From Lysobacteraceae bacterium UBA6001 (lineage in GTDB: Bacteria > Pseudomonadota > Gammaproteobacteria > Xanthomonadales > Xanthomonadaceae), in NCBI GenBank assembly GCA_002429615.1, contig DJAN01000112.1, positions 1 to 20,043 on the forward strand: a stretch of DNA of 20,043 bases, read 5' to 3'. The translations under genes were made by a program, and so were the position numbers. Position 1 is the stretch's first letter. Each line of letters starts with the position of its first letter. The notes beneath the pieces are model-generated. The model was not told the origin of the DNA, did no database searches, and saw only the letters and a program-made list of their open reading frames with translations. Positions 7,347 through 14,628 of the stretch are shown piece by piece.

Positions 7347-10300
7347 CTACATCCTCGACGCCTTCGTGCCGCGCCATCGCGGCAGATAAAGCCGCACGAC
7401 CGTGCCCTGACCCGGCCGCGACGCCATCGACAGCCTCGCCCCTAACCCGCGGGCCCGCTCACGCATGCCGACCAGTCCCCAGTGGCCTTCCCGCTGGCCG
7501 CTGGCCAGCAGTGCCGGATCGATGCCGCAGCCGTCGTCGCGCACTTCCACCGCCGTGCCAAGCCAGCCGTACACCACGGATACCGTGATGCTCCGCGCAC
7601 CGGCATGGCGCACCGCATTGGCCACCGCTTCGCGCACGATGCGGCACACCTCGTCCTGCTCGGTGGCCTCCCAGCGGATCGGCTTGCCGCGCGCATTGAA
7701 CGCGTAGGCGATCTCCGGCGGCAGCGCCAGCGTGTTCGGCAGTTCGCCCAACGTCGCCGCCAGATCCTGCGGCTCCGCCGCCTCCTGCCGCAGCTCGCGG
7801 ATCCGGTCGCGGCCTTCCACCAGCCCGGCATTGGCCTGCGTCACCACGCGGGACAGGCCGGCCTTGGCGGCCTCGTCCTCGCCCCGCTCAAGCCGCGCCC
7901 GTGCGGCTTCCACCATGAACATCAGCGCCTGCATGGATTGCAGCAACGTATCGTGCAGGTCACGCGCGATGCGCTCGCGCTCCATGATGCGCGCGCGATA
8001 TACCCGTTGCAGCCCCGCGCGCGCGGCGGCCACGCGCCAACGTATCAGCATCCACACCAGCCCCAGCGCGAGCGCGAGGCAAACCAATGCGAACCACCCC
8101 GTCTGCCAGAACGCTGGCGGCACCTTGAACGCCAGCACCGCCTCGTCTCCCGCCCCGTCCCCGCCGCCGTCGCCGGCCTGCAGGCGGAAACGATAGCTGC
8201 CCGGCGCCAGCCGGCTATACAGCGCCTGGCGTTGCGTGCCGGCGTCGTGCCACTCGGTATCCAGCCCCTCCAGCCGGTAACGGAAGCGCGCCTGTTCGGG
8301 TCGCCCGAGGAACGGCGCGGTGTAGTCGATCCGAAGATCACGACTGCCCACCGGCAAGGACATCGCCGCCGCCAGCGGCACGTCCTGGTTGTCCACATGT
8401 ACCGCAAGCACGGCAGGCGCGACGGCGGGGCCTGCGCGGCTGCGCTGCAGGGCGGCCGGGTCAATCCAATGCACGCCGCGACTCGTCGCGAACCAGACCC
8501 GCCCCTGCGCATCGGCCACCGCCACGGGCGAAGCGCCACTTTGCTGCGCGGTTCCCCGCAGGCCATCGAGTACGCCGAAACGCTCGAATGCCACGCGGTA
8601 GTCGGGCTGCGCATGCCAGCGGGCCATCTCGCCCGCAGGTATGCGGGTGACACCGGGCCGCCCGATCAGCCACGCCTCGCCATTGGCGAGCATGACGATG
8701 CCCGCGGTGCGCTCGAAGGTCTCGCCATCTCGCCCCAGCAGGCGCTGGAAATGTTCGTCGACATGCGCGGCCACGCCCTGCACGCCGCCGATCCACAGTT
8801 CGTCCTTCCACGCCCGCAACACCGAGATGCGGCCAACCTCCGGCCCGTGTTCGTCGAAATCGTGATGGCCGCCGTTCTCGAACACGCGGATCGTCTGCCC
8901 GGCATCGGACCAGAGGCGGCCCTGCGCGTCCTGCGCCAGCGCGCGCGGCGTGGTGCCGGCCGCCATCCCGTATTTGGCGTTCTGCGCCTCCCATTGCCCC
9001 TGGTGGAGACGCAGCAATCCGCCCTTGACCTTGCTGACCCACAGGCCGCCGTCGCGGTCGCTGGCCAGGGTCACGATCCTGCCGCCGCCCGCCACTTCGG
9101 GCGGCAGCGGTACGCGCTGCAGCTTCGCGCCGTCGCTGCGCCACAGGCCGCCGCCAGCGTCGCCGACCCACAGCTGGCCGGCAGCATCACGATGCATCGC
9201 GGTCACGCCATCGTCGGCGCCGCCCACCTCCTGCACGCGCGCGCCCGCGGGCTGGTCGGGGTCCGGCGTGATGCGCAGCGGCCCCTTGTCCGCGTTGGCG
9301 GCCCAGACCTGGCCGGTGCCATCCACCTCGATCGAGAACACCTGGTCGCGTCGCGGCAGCTGGATCGCCGCCAGCGCGTTGGGACGGAAGCGGTCCAAGC
9401 CGTTGGCGGTACCCACCCACAGGTTGCCCTCTCGATCCTCGAACAGCGTCCACACCACCTCGGAGGTCAAACCCTGGGCGGTGCCGAAATATTCCGGCGA
9501 AGGGGCGGCACGGGCCTTGTCCGGGGCGCGCAGCACGGCAGGATCACGCAGGCGCGCGATGCCGTTCTCGTTGGCGAGCCACATCACGCCATCGCGGTCG
9601 AAACGCAGGCCGGCACCCTTGAACGCCGGGTCCAGCCAGCTGACCGTCGCCTCAGGGTGCCCGCGACGCGGTACCGCCTGCGACAACGGGCGCACGCCCC
9701 ACTCATCGGCCGCCCACAGCGTGCCGTCCGGCGACTGGTCGAAGAACGGATGGTCGATGGACGGCGGCATCACCTCGAAGGATTTCGCGCCAGGTGCCAG
9801 ATGCGCGATGTGCGCGGTGGTGCCGTCCGAATAGGCCACCCACATGCCCTTGTCGCGGTCGAAGAACAGTCGCTGCGGCATCCAGGACGGATCGAAGCCC
9901 ATGTCCGGGACGGTCTTCCACGTATCCGAGGCCGGATCCAGGTACACGATGGCCGTCGATGTGGCCGCCCACAGCCGGTCGCTGGCGTCGCGCCCGAAGC
10001 CGATCACCGATCCCAACGGCACGTCTTCGCGCTGGTAGGCGTAGTTCGCCGGATGCGCGCCGCCCATGCGGCTCATCCCACCACTGATGTAGCCCACCCA
10101 GACGCTGCCATCCCCATCGACGAACAGGCTGAGGATGTCGTCATCGACAATGGGCGCGCCGGCGATCGACGTGATCTGCGCGAAGCGCAACCCATCGAAG
10201 CGGTACAGGCCCTGCCGCGATCCGAGCCAGAGGAATCCATCCGGCGTCTGCGCGATCGCCAGGATCTGCGCCGGTGCGCCCTGCTCGGGCGTCCAGCGGT

Positions 10301-10394
10301 CGTGCCGCAACTGCGACAACGCGCGATCCGGGGAGAGCGCGTAAGCGCTGGCGCACACGCCAAGCAGCACGATCGCCATGCAGGATCGCGCCAT
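7347..10394 (-). CDS. Membrane sensor histidine kinase with periplasmic beta-propeller and Y_Y_Y domain
   Basis: A sensor kinase of about 1015 aa. A signal peptide (MARSCMAIVLLGVCASAYA) is followed by a long periplasmic two-component-regulator propeller (about 30-650) with repeats such as GFLWLGSRQGLYRFDGLRF, GSVWVGYISGG and GNLWVGTANGLDRFRPN. A Y_Y_Y domain follows near 700-760 (FRYRLEGLDTEW, SYRFRLQAGD), then one transmembrane helix (about 767-786). The cytosolic HisKA_3 domain has RIARDLHDTLLQ with phospho-acceptor His814. The HATPase domain has the N-box EAVANAVRHAG and the G-boxes VRDDGCGID and WGLVGMRERA. There is no fused receiver, so it needs a separate NarL/LuxR regulator, probably the one at 12152-12775. 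The start is uncertain: ATG 10394 gives a clean leader, ATG 10460 is in frame, and neither has a strong ribosome site. Confidence 0.92.
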   Translation of the reverse strand: MARSCMAIVLLGVCASAYALSPDRALSQLRHDRWTPEQGAPAQILAIAQTPDGFLWLGSRQGLYRFDGLRFAQITSIAGAPIVDDDILSLFVDGDGSVWVGYISGGMSRMGGAHPANYAYQREDVPLGSVIGFGRDASDRLWAATSTAIVYLDPASDTWKTVPDMGFDPSWMPQRLFFDRDKGMWVAYSDGTTAHIAHLAPGAKSFEVMPPSIDHPFFDQSPDGTLWAADEWGVRPLSQAVPRRGHPEATVSWLDPAFKGAGLRFDRDGVMWLANENGIARLRDPAVLRAPDKARAAPSPEYFGTAQGLTSEVVWTLFEDREGNLWVGTANGLDRFRPNALAAIQLPRRDQVFSIEVDGTGQVWAANADKGPLRITPDPDQPAGARVQEVGGADDGVTAMHRDAAGQLWVGDAGGGLWRSDGAKLQRVPLPPEVAGGGRIVTLASDRDGGLWVSKVKGGLLRLHQGQWEAQNAKYGMAAGTTPRALAQDAQGRLWSDAGQTIRVFENGGHHDFDEHGPEVGRISVLRAWKDELWIGGVQGVAAHVDEHFQRLLGRDGETFERTAGIVMLANGEAWLIGRPGVTRIPAGEMARWHAQPDYRVAFERFGVLDGLRGTAQQSGASPVAVADAQGRVWFATSRGVHWIDPAALQRSRAGPAVAPAVLAVHVDNQDVPLAAAMSLPVGSRDLRIDYTAPFLGRPEQARFRYRLEGLDTEWHDAGTQRQALYSRLAPGSYRFRLQAGDGGGDGAGDEAVLAFKVPPAFWQTGWFALVCLALALGLVWMLIRWRVAAARAGLQRVYRARIMERERIARDLHDTLLQSMQALMFMVEAARARLERGEDEAAKAGLSRVVTQANAGLVEGRDRIRELRQEAAEPQDLAATLGELPNTLALPPEIAYAFNARGKPIRWEATEQDEVCRIVREAVANAVRHAGARSITVSVVYGWLGTAVEVRDDGCGIDPALLASGQREGHWGLVGMRERARGLGARLSMASRPGQGTVVRLYLPRWRGTKASRM

Positions 10395-10733
10395 GCGACG
10401 CACGGCAGGCGCCAGCGCGCCAGACCGACAGGACGGAACAACAGGGACCGCAAGGACCATGGCGGCGAGATTCCAGAGGGGATGTCCCCGGCGATCTCCC
10501 CCGCCGGGATGGACGCGCGGAGTATGGCGCAGCCTCCACGTCACCGCATACCGGCCTTTCCCTCCAGGCCGCGGTGCATCGGCGTCACGCCATGGCATCC
10601 CCCAGATGGAGGAAAGGCGCGCCACCCTTCCCTGCGATGCGCGGACACCGGCGCGGGGGGATGCTCGCATCGCCGATGCCGGTGAAACACCCAGGGCGAC
10701 CGGCCAGCAGCCTCCAGAACAGGACAAGCAGAC
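10395..10733. promoter_or_regulatory. Divergent regulatory region between kinase and cupin genes
   Basis: A 339-base stretch without a convincing gene lies between the minus-strand sensor kinase and the plus-strand cupin. It contains the operator copy at 10598-10613, the conserved block 10596-10640 shared with the other divergent region, an inverted half-site-like GGGGGGATGC at 10655-10664, and a second shared block CCGATGCCGGTG at 10673-10684. No clear sigma70 -35/-10 pair is visible in either direction, as expected for activator-dependent promoters. The leftmost 66 bases may be coding if the kinase starts at 10460. Confidence 0.6.
10598..10613. promoter_or_regulatory. Operator copy A (inverted repeat, predicted response-regulator site)
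   Basis: TCCCCCA-GA-TGGAGGA is a 16-base inverted repeat with seven-base arms and one asymmetric position in each. The same element occurs upstream of the regulator gene (12847-12862). It lies 120 bases before the cupin ATG and about 200 before the sensor kinase start. A short inverted repeat of this type suits a dimeric NarL/LuxR-type regulator. Binding by the local regulator is inferred. Confidence 0.65.
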
Positions 10734-11225
10734 ATGAGCAGAGGGATGATCGCGTTCCTGGCCGTCTTCGCATTTGCCGCCCACGCGCAGTCGGCGGACA
10801 GGCCGGCGTTCTCCGCCCCCTACGCGAAGACGCCCGCGGAGCTTTCGGGCATCGCCGCCACTGGCGGCGCGGGCGGCTCGGGCAATGCCAAGGTGCAGGT
10901 GGTCCGACTGCTCGGCGACCCTGCGCTTCCCGGCCCCTACAGCCAGCTGCTGCGGGTGGCGCCGCACGCCGCCATTCCCGCGCATCATCATGCGGGCGAC
11001 CGTGTCGCCACGGTGCTGTCGGGGACATGGCAATTCGGCTACGGAAGCCAGTTCGACGCACGCAAACTGAAAACGCTGCCGGCCGGCTCGGTCTATACGG
11101 AACCGGCGAACGCAGCGCATTTCGCGCAGACCGGCGAGGAGCCGGTGACCGTGCTCATCACCGGCGTGGGGCCGACGGATACGATCTACGAGAATCCCGC
11201 CGACGCGCCGCATGCCACGCGGTGA
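10734..11225 (+). CDS. Secreted cupin-domain protein
   Basis: A 163-aa exported protein with a signal peptide (MSRGMIAFLAVFAFAAHAQS, 1-20) followed by a single small cupin barrel. The metal-binding motif is AIPAHHHAGDRVATVLSGTWQFGYG-like: His84, His85 and His86 precede the conserved glycine-containing turn, and His129 in EPANAAHFAQ is a likely fourth ligand. Related cupins bind a transition metal and may act as oxygenases, isomerases or redox-sensitive binders; the reaction here is unknown. The ATG at 10734 has AGGA 9 bases upstream. It is the first gene of a plus-strand pair with the SDR (89-base gap), lies divergent from the sensor kinase, and sits downstream of operator copy A, so it is a probable target of the two-component system. 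Confidence 0.85.
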   Translation: MSRGMIAFLAVFAFAAHAQSADRPAFSAPYAKTPAELSGIAATGGAGGSGNAKVQVVRLLGDPALPGPYSQLLRVAPHAAIPAHHHAGDRVATVLSGTWQFGYGSQFDARKLKTLPAGSVYTEPANAAHFAQTGEEPVTVLITGVGPTDTIYENPADAPHATR

Positions 11226-11267
11226 AGCGCCGGCCTTGATGCGCCCGGAACCTGCGTGGCGGTAAAA

Positions 11268-11281
11268 CACCCATGCGGGTG
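11268..11281. other. Short palindrome between cupin and SDR genes
   Basis: CACCC-ATGC-GGGTG is a perfect five-base inverted repeat in the 89-base gap between cupin and SDR, 34 bases before the SDR start. With no T run after it, it could be an attenuating hairpin, an mRNA-processing stem or an operator. Nothing further distinguishes these. Confidence 0.3.
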
Positions 11282-11314
11282 CCACCGCCCCCTCCCCCTT
11301 TGAAAGGAGTTTCC

Positions 11315-12109
11315 ATGCACATCGACCTGAGCCACAGGACCGCCATCGTCACCGGTTCGACCGCCGGCATCGGGCTGGCCATTGCCCACGGCCTAGCCGC
11401 CTCCGGCGCGCGGGTGGTGGTCACCGGGCGCACGCAGCCGCGCGTGGACGAGGCCATCGCCACCATCACCGGCCAGGTGCCCGGCGCCCGCGTGTCGGGT
11501 GTCGCCGGCGACCTGGGCACACTCAAGGGCGCGCAGGCGCTGATCGACGCCGAACCGTCGACCGACATCCTGGTCAACAACCTCGGCATCTTCGAGCCGA
11601 AGGCCTTCTTCGATATCCCCGACGAAGACTGGATGCGGTTCTTCGAGGTGAACGTGCTCAGCGGTATCCGCCTCGCCCGCCATTACGCGCAGGGCATGGC
11701 GCAGCGCGGCTGGGGCCGCATCCAGTTCCTCTCCAGCGAATCGGGCGTGCAGATCCCCACCGAGATGGTCCATTACGGCACCACCAAGACCGCGCAGCTG
11801 GCGGTGTCGCGCGGGCTGGCCGAGACGCTGGCCGGCACTGGCGTCACCGTCAACGCCATCCTGCCCGGGCCGACCCGCTCCGAAGGCGTCGGCGACTTCT
11901 TCGGCAAGATCGCCGCCGAGCACGGCAAGTCGCTGGCGGAGGTCGAACGCGACTTCATCACCACCCACCGGCCCACGTCGCTGATCCAGCGCCTGGCCAC
12001 GGTGGAGGAAGTCGCCAACCTGAGCGTCTACCTGGCTTCCGAGCAGGCCTCGGCGACGACCGGCGCGGCGGTCCGCGTGGATGGCGGCGTGGTGCGCTCG
12101 GTGATCTGA
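11315..12109 (+). CDS. SDR-family NAD(P)-dependent oxidoreductase
   Basis: A 264-aa classical short-chain dehydrogenase/reductase, cytosolic. The Rossmann cofactor motif VTGSTAGIGLAIA lies near 12-24, VVVTGR near 34-39 suggests NADP(H) preference through the Arg, and the structural NNLG motif is in ILVNNLGIF. The active site has Ser in FLSSESG and the Tyr-Lys pair in HYGTTK. The C-terminal stretch VNAILPGPTRSEGV is the usual substrate-loop entry, and TTGAAVRVDGG closes the domain. ATG 11315 is chosen because AAAGGAG lies 6 bases upstream; an in-frame ATG at 11273 would add a proline-rich run and has no ribosome site. Substrate is unknown. It follows the cupin on the same strand and converges with the response regulator gene. 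Confidence 0.93.
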   Translation: MHIDLSHRTAIVTGSTAGIGLAIAHGLAASGARVVVTGRTQPRVDEAIATITGQVPGARVSGVAGDLGTLKGAQALIDAEPSTDILVNNLGIFEPKAFFDIPDEDWMRFFEVNVLSGIRLARHYAQGMAQRGWGRIQFLSSESGVQIPTEMVHYGTTKTAQLAVSRGLAETLAGTGVTVNAILPGPTRSEGVGDFFGKIAAEHGKSLAEVERDFITTHRPTSLIQRLATVEEVANLSVYLASEQASATTGAAVRVDGGVVRSVI

Positions 12110-12119
12110 CCCCCTCGAT

Positions 12120-12146
12120 GCAGGCTGCGAGCGCTGCGCAGCCTGC
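12120..12146. terminator. Hairpin between convergent SDR and regulator genes
   Basis: GCAGGCTGCG and CGCAGCCTGC form a perfect ten-base-pair stem around a seven-base loop, filling most of the 42-base gap between the SDR stop (12109) and the regulator stop (12152). No T tract follows on either strand. The position and stem strength suggest a bidirectional stop or 3-prime-end stabiliser. Confidence 0.55.
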
Positions 12147-12151
12147 CCTCG

Positions 12152-12775
12152 TCAATCGTCCAGCCGGACCAGCCCGCGGCGCAGCGCGATGTGGAAGGCT
12201 TCGGTGCGGTTGCTCGCATCGATCTTCTCGAAGATGCGGGTCAGGTGCGACTTCACGGTCTCGGCCGAGATGCCCATCTCGTTGGCGATGCGCTTGTTCT
12301 CCCAGCCACGCGCCAGCGCGGTGAGGATGCTCAGCTCGCGCGCCGTCAACGTCTGGTCGCCGATGTGCCGGGAGATTTCCTGCGACACCTCGTTGGACAC
12401 GCAGCGCTTGCCCTGCGCGATCCTGCGCAGGGCGTCGATCAGCTCGCCGCGCAGCGCGCTCTTCAGCAGATAGCCATAGGCGCCGGCCGCCATCGCCTCG
12501 CGCGCATTGCCATCGCCGCTGTAGGTGGTCAGCACCGCCACCCGCGCTTCGGGAAACTCCGCGCGCAGCCGGCGGATGAATTCGATGCCGTTGCAGCCCG
12601 GCATCTGCAGGTCCACCAGCACGACGTCGGGCAGCAGGCGGCGGAACTGCGCCAGGCCGCTGTCGACGTCGCCCGCCTCGCCGGCCACGACCAGGTCGGG
12701 CTCGACGTCGAGCATGGCGCAGATGCCCTCGCGCACGAGGGGATGATCGTCGATGGTCAGTATCCGGATGGTCAT
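12152..12775 (-). CDS. NarL/LuxR-family DNA-binding response regulator
   Basis: A 207-aa regulator with an N-terminal receiver domain: acidic pair Asp9-Asp10 in LTIDDHPLVREG, phospho-acceptor Asp55 in VLVDLQMPG, Thr83/84 in VAVLTTYSG and Lys105 in GYLLKSA. The C-terminal LuxR helix-turn-helix runs about 143-200 (LTARELSILTALARG, NKRIANEMGISAETVKSHLTRIFEKI). All phosphorylation residues are present, so it should be a functional partner of a HisKA_3 kinase, most simply the propeller kinase at 7347-10394. ATG 12775 has GGAG 6 bases upstream, and the upstream in-frame ATG at 12805 would add a non-conserved tail. A TATACA -10 lies at 12817-12822 with operator copy B centred about 44 bases upstream of the implied start, which suggests self-activation. 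Confidence 0.95.
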   Translation of the reverse strand: MTIRILTIDDHPLVREGICAMLDVEPDLVVAGEAGDVDSGLAQFRRLLPDVVLVDLQMPGCNGIEFIRRLRAEFPEARVAVLTTYSGDGNAREAMAAGAYGYLLKSALRGELIDALRRIAQGKRCVSNEVSQEISRHIGDQTLTARELSILTALARGWENKRIANEMGISAETVKSHLTRIFEKIDASNRTEAFHIALRRGLVRLDD

Positions 12776-12816
12776 GTACCGCTCCGCTACGCCTGCCCCT
12801 GTCATTCACGGCGCAA

Positions 12817-12822
12817 TGTATA
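12817..12822 (-). promoter_or_regulatory. Putative -10 element of the regulator gene
   Basis: TATACA on the minus strand matches TATAAT at five of six positions, lies about 42 bases before the regulator ATG, and has no recognisable -35 at 16-18 bases. The operator inverted repeat sits where an activator would replace the -35. Confidence 0.5.
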
Positions 12823-12846
12823 GCAACCGCCGGGTACGCGGGCACA

Positions 12847-12862
12847 TCCCCCAAATGGAGGA
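12847..12862. promoter_or_regulatory. Operator copy B (inverted repeat, predicted response-regulator site)
   Basis: TCCCCCA-AA-TGGAGGA is the same 16-base inverted repeat as at 10598-10613, differing only in one central base. It sits in the 180-base divergent region between the response regulator (start 12775) and the cysteine hydrolase (start 12956). The surrounding block 12845-12889 is 39/45 identical to 10596-10640, ending in GCGATGC in both. Binding by the NarL/LuxR-type regulator encoded next to it is inferred. Confidence 0.7.
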
Positions 12863-12955
12863 CAGGCACGCCACCGGTCCCCGCGATGCCGCTGGCGGGC
12901 GCTCGCCCGATGCTGGTGTCGCAGGCGCCCACGGCACGCGCCCGGAGAAGCAGCC

Positions 12956-13597
12956 ATGGATTCGCTGGGGCCGGTGTATCCACCGGGCAATACCGCGCTG
13001 CTGCTGGTGGACCCCTACAACGACTTCCTGTCCGAGGGCGGCAAGTTCTGGCCGCGCCTGGCCGAGGTCGCCAATGCCGTGGACCTGCTGGCGAACCTGC
13101 GCCGGATCCGGCAGGCGCTGCGATGCGCGCGCTGGCCGCTGTTCTTCGTGCCGCACCACCGCGCCGTGCCCGGCGACTTCGACCGCTGGGAACACCCCAC
13201 GCCGTCGCAGCAGGCGACCTCGCAGGCCCAGGCCTTCGCGAAGAACAGCTGGGGCGGCCAGTGGCACCCGGATTTCATGCCCGAGCCCGGCGACACCGTG
13301 GCCAAGGAGCATTGGGGCGCAAATGGCTTTGCCGGCACCGACCTGGACCTGCTGCTCAAGCAGCAGCGTATCAGCCACGTGGTCGTCGTCGGGTTGATCG
13401 CCAACACCTGCATCGAGACCACCGCGCGCCATGCCAGCGAGCTGGGCTACCACGTCACGCTGGTCACCGACGCCACCGCCGCGTTGAGCCACGACGCGAT
13501 GTTCTATGCGCACGAGATCAATGGACCGACCTACGCGCACGCACTGCTGACGACGCGCGAGTTTCTCGCGCGCGTCCCCTTCGCCACCGACCCATGA
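12956..13597 (+). CDS. Isochorismatase-like cysteine hydrolase
   Basis: A 213-aa cytosolic hydrolase of the isochorismatase-like fold. The catalytic triad is visible: Asp19 in LLLVDPYNDF, Lys117 in VAKEHWGANGF, and the nucleophile Cys152 in GLIANTCIETTARHA, so it is the cysteine-dependent branch (nicotinamidase, N-carbamoylsarcosine amidase and related amidases) and not a true isochorismatase. The ATG at 12956 has GGAG 8 bases upstream. It is divergent from the response regulator across operator copy B, and the exported alpha/beta hydrolase starts 25 bases after its stop, so the two are probably one transcript. The substrate is unknown; an amide- or imide-containing compound is the general expectation for the family. 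Confidence 0.92.
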   Translation: MDSLGPVYPPGNTALLLVDPYNDFLSEGGKFWPRLAEVANAVDLLANLRRIRQALRCARWPLFFVPHHRAVPGDFDRWEHPTPSQQATSQAQAFAKNSWGGQWHPDFMPEPGDTVAKEHWGANGFAGTDLDLLLKQQRISHVVVVGLIANTCIETTARHASELGYHVTLVTDATAALSHDAMFYAHEINGPTYAHALLTTREFLARVPFATDP

Positions 13598-13622
13598 CCC
13601 CCAGAACCCGATGAGGAATCCC

Positions 13623-14546
13623 ATGAAAACGCTACTTCGCTTCGTCCAGCGCGCCGCCTTCGGTGGGCTGGCGCTGTTCGCCGCCACCGCGGCGCACGCG
13701 GCCACCGTCGATATCCAGAGCCACACCGCCAACGTCAACGGCGTCACGCTGCATTACCTGCAGGCCGGCCACGGCGATGGCACGCCGGTGGTGCTGCTGC
13801 ACGGTTACGCCGAGACCAGCCGCATGTGGCAGCCGCTGATGCGCGAGCTGGCTGGCCGCCACGTGGTGATCGCGCCGGACCTGCGCGGCGCGGGCGGCTC
13901 CGCCAAGCCGGCCGGCGGCTATGACAAGAAGACCATGGCACAGGACATCCATGCCCTGGTGCAGTCGCTGGGCTACCCGAAGGTGAAGATCGTCGGCCAT
14001 GACATCGGCCTGATGGTCGCCTATGCCTATGCGGCGCAGTATCCGGACCAGGTCGAGAGCGTGGTGCTGATGGACGCGTTCCTGCCCGGCGTGGGCGACT
14101 GGACCAAGGTCTGGCTGCTGCGCGACCTGTGGCATTTCCACTTCTATGGCGAGACGCCGCTCAAGCTGGTCGATGGCCGCGAGCGCATCTACTTCGAGCA
14201 CTTCTGGAACGACTTTGCCGCCGATCGCACGCACTCGGTGCCGGAGGCGGACCGCCAGTTCTACGCCGCGCAGTATGCCCAGCCCGGCGGCATGCGTGCC
14301 GGCTTCGAATACTTCCGCAACTTCGAGCAGGATGCGAAGGACTTCGCCGGTTTCGCACAGACCCCGCTGCACATGCCGATGCTGGTGCTGTCCGGCGAGA
14401 AGGCCGGCGGTCAGTTCCTGATCGACCAGGGCCGAATGGTGGACACGAACGTCGAGGGCGTCATCATCAAGGGCTCGGGCCACTGGCTGATGGAAGAGGC
14501 GCCAGGGCAGACGATTCCGGCGCTGGTGGGATTCCTCGGCCGGTAA
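13623..14546 (+). CDS. Exported alpha/beta hydrolase, epoxide hydrolase/dehalogenase-like
   Basis: A 307-aa alpha/beta hydrolase with a leader (MKTLLRFVQRAAFGGLALFAATAAHA, cleavage near 26), so probably periplasmic. The oxyanion loop is LLHGYAETSRMW (58-69), and IAPDLRGAGGSAKP (83-96) is typical of epoxide hydrolases. The nucleophile elbow GHDIG places Asp127 as nucleophile in place of Ser, as in epoxide hydrolases and haloalkane dehalogenases, and His287 in GSGHWLMEE completes the triad. ATG 13623 is chosen because GAGGA sits 5 bases upstream; the in-frame ATG 13611 has no ribosome site. It follows the cysteine hydrolase by 25 bases. An exported Asp-nucleophile enzyme points to hydrolysis of reactive electrophiles outside the cytosol. 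Epoxide versus haloalkane is not decided. Confidence 0.9.
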   Translation: MKTLLRFVQRAAFGGLALFAATAAHAATVDIQSHTANVNGVTLHYLQAGHGDGTPVVLLHGYAETSRMWQPLMRELAGRHVVIAPDLRGAGGSAKPAGGYDKKTMAQDIHALVQSLGYPKVKIVGHDIGLMVAYAYAAQYPDQVESVVLMDAFLPGVGDWTKVWLLRDLWHFHFYGETPLKLVDGRERIYFEHFWNDFAADRTHSVPEADRQFYAAQYAQPGGMRAGFEYFRNFEQDAKDFAGFAQTPLHMPMLVLSGEKAGGQFLIDQGRMVDTNVEGVIIKGSGHWLMEEAPGQTIPALVGFLGR

Positions 14547-14584
14547 CGAAACGCTCGACCAACGCGTGGATGCACGATCAAAAG

Positions 14585-14615
14585 GGGGCGCTGCCGGCAG
14601 GTAGCGCCCCTATTT
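14585..14615. terminator. Bidirectional rho-independent terminator
   Basis: GGGGCGCT (14585-14592) pairs perfectly with AGCGCCCC (14603-14610) around a ten-base loop, followed by TATTT on the plus strand. On the minus strand the same stem is followed by CTTTTG. It lies between the convergent alpha/beta hydrolase (stop 14546) and the exported unknown protein (stop 14629), so it can end both transcripts. Confidence 0.8.
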
Positions 14616-14628
14616 GCGCCGGCCGCCC

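Noticed and set aside
10478..10489. GGGGA-TG-TCCCC palindrome upstream of the kinase
   Set aside because: Uses similar letters to the operator, but its arms are in the reverse order, so it is not the same site. Chance palindromes are common at this GC.
7482..10685. 1067-codon plus-strand frame opposite the sensor kinase
   Set aside because: Arg/Ala/His-rich shadow with no recognisable domain, while the opposite strand has a full domain chain.
11273..11314. Upstream ATG for the SDR with a polyproline leader
   Set aside because: No ribosome site. The ATG at 11315 has AAAGGAG at correct spacing and begins at the family N-terminus.
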